From NCBI GenBank assembly GCA_029204225.1, contig CM055101.1, positions 5,957,246 to 6,021,245 of the forward strand: a stretch of DNA of 64,000 nt, given 5' to 3'. Below are positions 60,161 through 64,000 of the stretch, piece after piece (the stretch's first letter is position 1; each line of letters opens with the position of its first letter). Both the position numbers and the translations under genes were made by a program. A model generated the notes under the pieces. It made no database searches. It was not told the origin of the DNA and saw only the letters and a list, made by a program, of their open reading frames with translations. Origin of the DNA: Diphasiastrum complanatum (lineage: Eukaryota > Streptophyta > Lycopodiopsida > Lycopodiales > Lycopodiaceae).

Positions 60161-61460
60161 TAAAGGTCTTCTATGGTAGGCAATCCTGTTACCATCTCCA
60201 ATCTTCTCATCAAACTGAGGCTTCCCAAGTTCAAGTGACCAAGCCTCTTATGCCACAACTCAGTTTGCGATGGAATGGACGATACAAATCCATGTTGCCC
60301 CTTGATTGTAGCATTCAACCTGTACAATTTTGTATTGGGGCCCTTACTTTATCCGCAATAACTTTGAACTTTTGGTTCACATCCACCACAAAGCAACGAT
60401 CATGGGCAAATTCTACTTTCAACTTTTGATTAGTAATGACTCCAACAGAAAGTAGATTTTTCTTTAAACTTGGTACGTAAAGTACCTCCATGATCGTCCT
60501 GCTTTTGCCATCAGGTGGTTGGATTGAAACAATGCCTGTCCCCTTGATCTTGCACACCTCACCATTTGCTTGTGAAATGGACGTTCCATTATCCAACACT
60601 TTCAAGCTACTGAACCAGTTCTTGTTACCTATCATGTGTCTTGTGGCTCCCGAGTCAATATACCACGCTTGATCATCTTGATTAGATGACAATGCATATA
60701 TGAAGATACTAGAGTCGTCAATCTCACCCTCATCGACAAGGTTACCTGCTTGCTTTGGTTTCCCCTTGCTTTGTTCTTCCAAGAATTTGTGACATTCATT
60801 CTTCCAATGGCCCTTTTTACCACAATGGAAGCACTTGTCTTTCTTCTTGGTCTTACTGGAAGATCCCTCTTCCTCTTGAGTCTTGGCAAATTGCTGTTTA
60901 CACTTCTTCTTGCCCTTGCCCTTGCCTTGTTTTTGGCGTGTCGCAAGTGCCTGATCGTCAGTATTTTGACATCTAGCTTTCACCATTTCTCGCCGCTGCT
61001 CTTCCTGCATCAAGATTCCTATGAGCTCGTCAAAGGTTGGCAATCTTTCTCTTGATGCTATTCCACTCACAAACATCTGATAGGGTTCTGCAATGCCACA
61101 CAATGCATTGTGCACCAACTCCACATCACGTATGCGCTCACCAATAGAATGCAGTTCATCCCTCATTGTCTTGATTCTGGTCATGTACGTCTGAATGTGC
61201 TCTCCTTGCTCCATGCGGGCACTATTCAGCTTTGACTTCAGAAACATAATTCTTGACAAATTTGACGTCTCGAACTGTCCTTTAGCACATCCCATGCCTG
61301 TCTGGGTGATCCTTCACTGACAAGTTAATGAAGGTCAAAGCTTTCCTCATCTTTTTGTCGAACACTTTGATATCTACATTTGGCGGCCTTCTCTCATCAC
61401 CTGTGCCAACTTCCCACACACGTGCCCCAAGCCATTGAATAAACAAATCATGGCAGCGAC
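60161..61460 (-). pseudogene. copia gag-protease polyprotein, largely open (element C)
   Basis: Frame 61295-60315 (326 codons) carries the gag core (MFLKSKLNSARMEQGEHIQT, DELHSIGERIRDVELV, LCGIAEPYQMFVSGIASRER), a Lys/Gly-rich linker and knuckle CFHCGKKGHWKNEC (60832-60791). Protease follows with WYIDSGATRHM (60664-60633), an intact DSGA, and MEVLYVPSLKKNLLSVGVIT. In another frame at about 60290-60200 comes LWHKRLGHLN of the GAG-pre-integrase. The gag N-terminus, in the frame 61515-61282, reads WEVGTGDERRPPNVDIKVFD and lacks a clean start. This is the best preserved Gag-Pro in the window, but truncated at both ends and without RT. Confidence 0.85.
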
Positions 61461-61947
61461 CGAAGTGTTTGATAAAATGGAAAGAGAGGCGTCTGATCAA
61501 GTAGACTGTGAACAAGATGACGAAGAAGGCCCATAAATGGATTTGATGAAGTTCGACTTGAATGCCCTACAACAAATAGGGGCACTTGCGGCTTATTGTG
61601 AACATCTTATGGCGACTCCTACAAAAGGATCAAAGTTGTTGTACCTCAAAGGCTGCATCCAAGGCAAGACCATTCACTTCATGGTAGATCTAGGAGCATC
61701 ACATAACTACATGTCAGAAAGTTTGGCAGAGGAATTGGGCATTCAATGTGAAGAAAATGAGACCCCTATCTGTGTGGAGACCGCCAAAGGCACAATGACA
61801 ACTTGTAGATTGGCAACCAATTTGTCGATCTCGCTGGGGACATGGAAAAATCAATTAATGTTCACAATCTTGAAAATTACTGCTTTCGATGACATCTCGG
61901 GACTAAGCCGGCTTAACGAACACGTGCCTGTGTCCTTGTATTTGTGA
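61461..61947 (+). pseudogene. Ty3/gypsy aspartic protease region (element D)
   Basis: Open frame 61537-61947 reads LYLKGCIQGKTIHFMVDLGA, then SHNYMSESLAEELGI, CVETAKGTMTTC and NLSISLGTWKNQLMFTI. This is the retropepsin-type fold of plant gypsy elements (G.I.G..V..LVD.GATHNF.S...A..LG). The motif reads DLGA where DSGA is expected, so it is probably inactive. Upstream in the same frame is an acidic linker ending in a stop at 61534-61536. After about 61900 it jumps straight to the element end, so RT and integrase are deleted. Confidence 0.75.
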
Positions 61948-62032
61948 ATAAAGTTTGGCCGGTGAATCAAGCCCGTGCCATGAGTCTTAGGTTCTAGTTT
62001 GGCCCTGATGAGGACATCAGCTTTCTCAAACG

Positions 62033-62041
62033 AGGGGAGGA
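62033..62041 (+). other. polypurine tract (element D)
   Basis: AGGGGAGGA directly before TGTTGTAAAG, the likely 3' LTR start. Fits a gypsy 3' end. Confidence 0.6.
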
Positions 62042-62860
62042 TGTTGTAAAGCTGACTTGGGTGAACCCAGTGTGGGTGATGCTCCCTATGGTCCCAGAGC
62101 AAGTTAGAAGTCAAGAACTGAGCCTCCGACCTGTGGTGAGCCAGTCAAGTAGTCACAAGTCATGAGCTAGCTCTGGAGCTCAAGTCATGGCCTAGTCAAG
62201 AACCAAGTTGATTATGCCGCCGGGACGACTCTCGGAACCCATGCCCGGGAGCTAGACTGATTCTGCCAGGCTTGCCAGGCTTAATCAACAAAATAAAAAC
62301 TAAGTCTAGAAAAGCGTGCTTTACTAGAAAGCATTATATTCTAGGACAGAGAGGGCGCGTCGAATCACACTAGAACTATAGGAGTCTGACAGACAAAAAT
62401 TTGGACAGCTCAACCAGTGCCAGGAATCCAGTCTCCAGGTCTTAGCTCCCTCTACCAGCACGAGCCAGGCATAATCCCCAACATGTGTTGGTGGCCCCGA
62501 GACCAGTCAGTCTATGTATGAATGTAACCTCTTCCAAATTTGATAAAGTTGATTCTTGGAGATGATTACCACTTCAGTTTCGCCTCCCGGACTGGTCCAG
62601 GTGAAAGGACCCTTACTACAACCTTTTTGCTTCGTTGACGCCTAAGGGTCCACGTCACCGATGTGTGGCTCACCACTTTGCCATTTGGTTAGTTTGGCGA
62701 CCACTATGCCTTGGATTTCATGTGTGGCTTGGCTTTGCCTTTGGTTACCTTTTGGGAGATGGATTCTCGATTTGATATCTAACATCTTGGTTCCCCAAAT
62801 TTGGAGGGGCAAGGAAGGGGGGGGGGGGGGGGGGGGGGGGGCTATGTAAGGAGGTGGGAT
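62042..62860 (+). repeat. probable gypsy 3' LTR (element D), right edge unknown
   Basis: Starts TGTTGTAAAGCTGACTTGGG after the polypurine tract. It contains CTGG/CCAG-rich repeats, for example near 62115-62290, and ends somewhere before 62900. No second LTR lies in the window. Confidence 0.45.
62817..62841 (+). repeat. G25 homopolymer
   Basis: Twenty-five consecutive G. Prone to G-quadruplex formation and to sequencing length errors. Confidence 0.95.
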
Positions 62861-63068
62861 CCATTCAAAACTCACACTACTAAAGACATGTTGCTGAAAT
62901 TTTTCAGAAAATTTTCAGCATTCCCAAAGCAAAACCCAACAGTCACAGAGGCCATCCATTCATTCTCAAAGCTCACCTGTTAAATTTAGCAACTTTTATT
63001 GTTCTTTTTAACTTTTGAACTTGCTATTTCAAAAAATTTAAGTACTTTTTGGTCTTAAACTTGCCAAG

Positions 63069-63234
63069 ATGGTGAAGGATGTTAAGGATACAGATAAAGT
63101 GATCATAGATCATGCTAGGCCAGCCAAAAGACTCAAGATGACACAAGAGTTAGATCTAGATTTCACAGTGGGGATAGAAAATCTCACCCCACACACATCA
63201 GATGACGAATACATGGAGGAAAAGCCGACATGCC
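63069..63234 (+). CDS. unrecognised N-terminal coding segment
   Basis: Starts in context GCCAAGATGGTGAAGG after a non-coding leader, and encodes MVKDVKDTDKVIIDHARPAK, RLKMTQELDLDFTVGIENLT and an acidic stretch. The composition is protein-like, but no family is recognised. From about 63235 the sequence becomes antisense to the minus-strand ORF, so the plus frame ends at what looks like a rearrangement junction. It could be a gag or host gene start. Confidence 0.35.
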
Positions 63235-63870
63235 CAGAACTCCTCCTGTTGCCAATCCTCATCTTCTAACGTTGACTTCTTGGGCTCATTCTTGGAAGAA
63301 GTGCCCTTGATGGTAGGTTCTGATGGGAATTCTGTTGAGAAGTCGATAATGCTGCTTGCTTGGTCCATTTCCAGTTGAGTGAGAAGGGGTCCCACCGCAA
63401 TCAGCTTCTTTGGAGAGAAGAAAGCCTTGGAAATCTCTGTCTAGATGAGGTGTGCCCAAATGTAGTTGTATCCATCTGGTTCGGTGAGAGCAACCAATAG
63501 ATACGTGAGGATGGTTGCTGAGATGCGAGCCTTTCTTGTGCGCGCCACTTCAAAGAAGTTGATCACAAATGTAGCAGCTCCTTGAAGGACTTCATTGGCG
63601 ATGGCTTCGAGTAATAATCCATTATTGGTGCGCCATGCTCTTTTTGTGGTATCCATGTGCTTGTCGATCGGCACAACCCTTGCATGGTATGCTAATATAT
63701 GTCTTTGTCCCTCAAGTATCCCAATTGCGTTCAGATCTTCAATGGCATATGAGACTGTATGGGTAGCTTGATTCAGTCGGTATTTGAAACTCGGTGTATC
63801 CTTAGTGGCTGTGCGAAATGCATATTCCACTATGGTTGGAAATTGGTGTAATGAAGGGGGGGGGGTGGAA
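63198..63870 (-). pseudogene. unrecognised ORF interrupted by one TAG
   Basis: On the minus strand the frame is open from about 63870 through FPTIVEYAFRTATKDTPSFK, LNAIGILEGQRHILAYHARV, VLQGAATFVINFFEVARTRK and LVALTEPDGYNYIWAHLI. It meets a TAG at 63443-63441 and continues in the same frame as TEISKAFFSPKKLIAV and a Ser/Glu-rich tail to 63198. Upstream a C10-like run near 63862 may hide a frameshift. The composition is that of a real protein, but I know no match. One stop suggests a young pseudogene, a readthrough gene or a sequence error. Confidence 0.45.
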
Positions 63871-64000
63871 CCCGCAGATCTTCAAAAGGGGCTCTCCCAA
63901 CTTCCACCATCTACATGCCTCATACTCAATATCTCTCCCATTTTTCACTGTCTTGGTTCTCCTGTTTGAACATGGATAGAACACATCTTGATGAGTCTAA

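Overview
The window reads as nuclear DNA of a land plant with a large, repeat-rich genome. The evidence is introns with GT..AG borders, plant-type Ty1/copia and Ty3/gypsy retrotransposons primed by initiator-Met tRNA (primer sites TGGTATCAGAGC or TGGTATCAAAGC), LINE 3' ends, a Helitron-like element and AAACCCTAA telo-box motifs. The species cannot be named from this sequence. The very long (CT)n/(GA)n tracts, at least fourteen of them and up to about 180 bp, and the decayed transposons fit a fern, gymnosperm or other large-genome plant.

Layout: 1-8.4 kb holds two head-to-head members of one copia family (A), one minus and running off the left edge, one plus and ending at a 3' LTR. A fragment of glycine decarboxylase P-protein touches that LTR. 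8.6-13.2 kb is non-coding repeat sequence: a ~610 bp direct repeat pair, CT tracts and GC-rich repeats. 13.6-15.4 kb carries exon-like segments of an unidentified plus-strand gene. 17.3-24.8 kb carries the most interesting host gene: six minus-strand exons with matching phases that together encode a QueC-like (7-cyano-7-deazaguanine synthase family) PP-loop protein. Its 4.3 kb intron holds a visibly identical 513 bp tandem duplication and LINE 3' ends. A Helitron-like element of about 1 kb lies just upstream of its start codon.

26.2-27.2 kb is a cluster of CT-cored dispersed repeats. 29.58-32.52 kb is a complete non-coding LTR element with a perfect CAAGT target duplication. 33.2-39.4 kb has two gypsy-family (B) LTRs with expanded GA tracts. 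They flank a broken minus-strand gene coding for two CX2CX3HX4C knuckles and about six degenerate repeats of a YFxWL...WW motif that I do not recognise. A third, older copy of LTR B lies inverted at 47.9-48.3 kb.

39.4-64 kb is a graveyard of retroelements: gypsy gag, gypsy RT, a copia pol remnant, an LTR element with gag and protease but no integrase or RT (51.88-55.66 kb), gypsy integrase, a truncated family A LTR fused to an unrelated copia gag-protease, and a gypsy protease with a polypurine tract. Two unassigned coding-like ORFs on opposite strands lie at the right edge.

No operon, CRISPR array or prokaryotic feature is present. The only candidate functional cellular gene is the QueC-like one, and its last exon was not found. 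All coordinates were read by eye, so borders may be off by a few bases.
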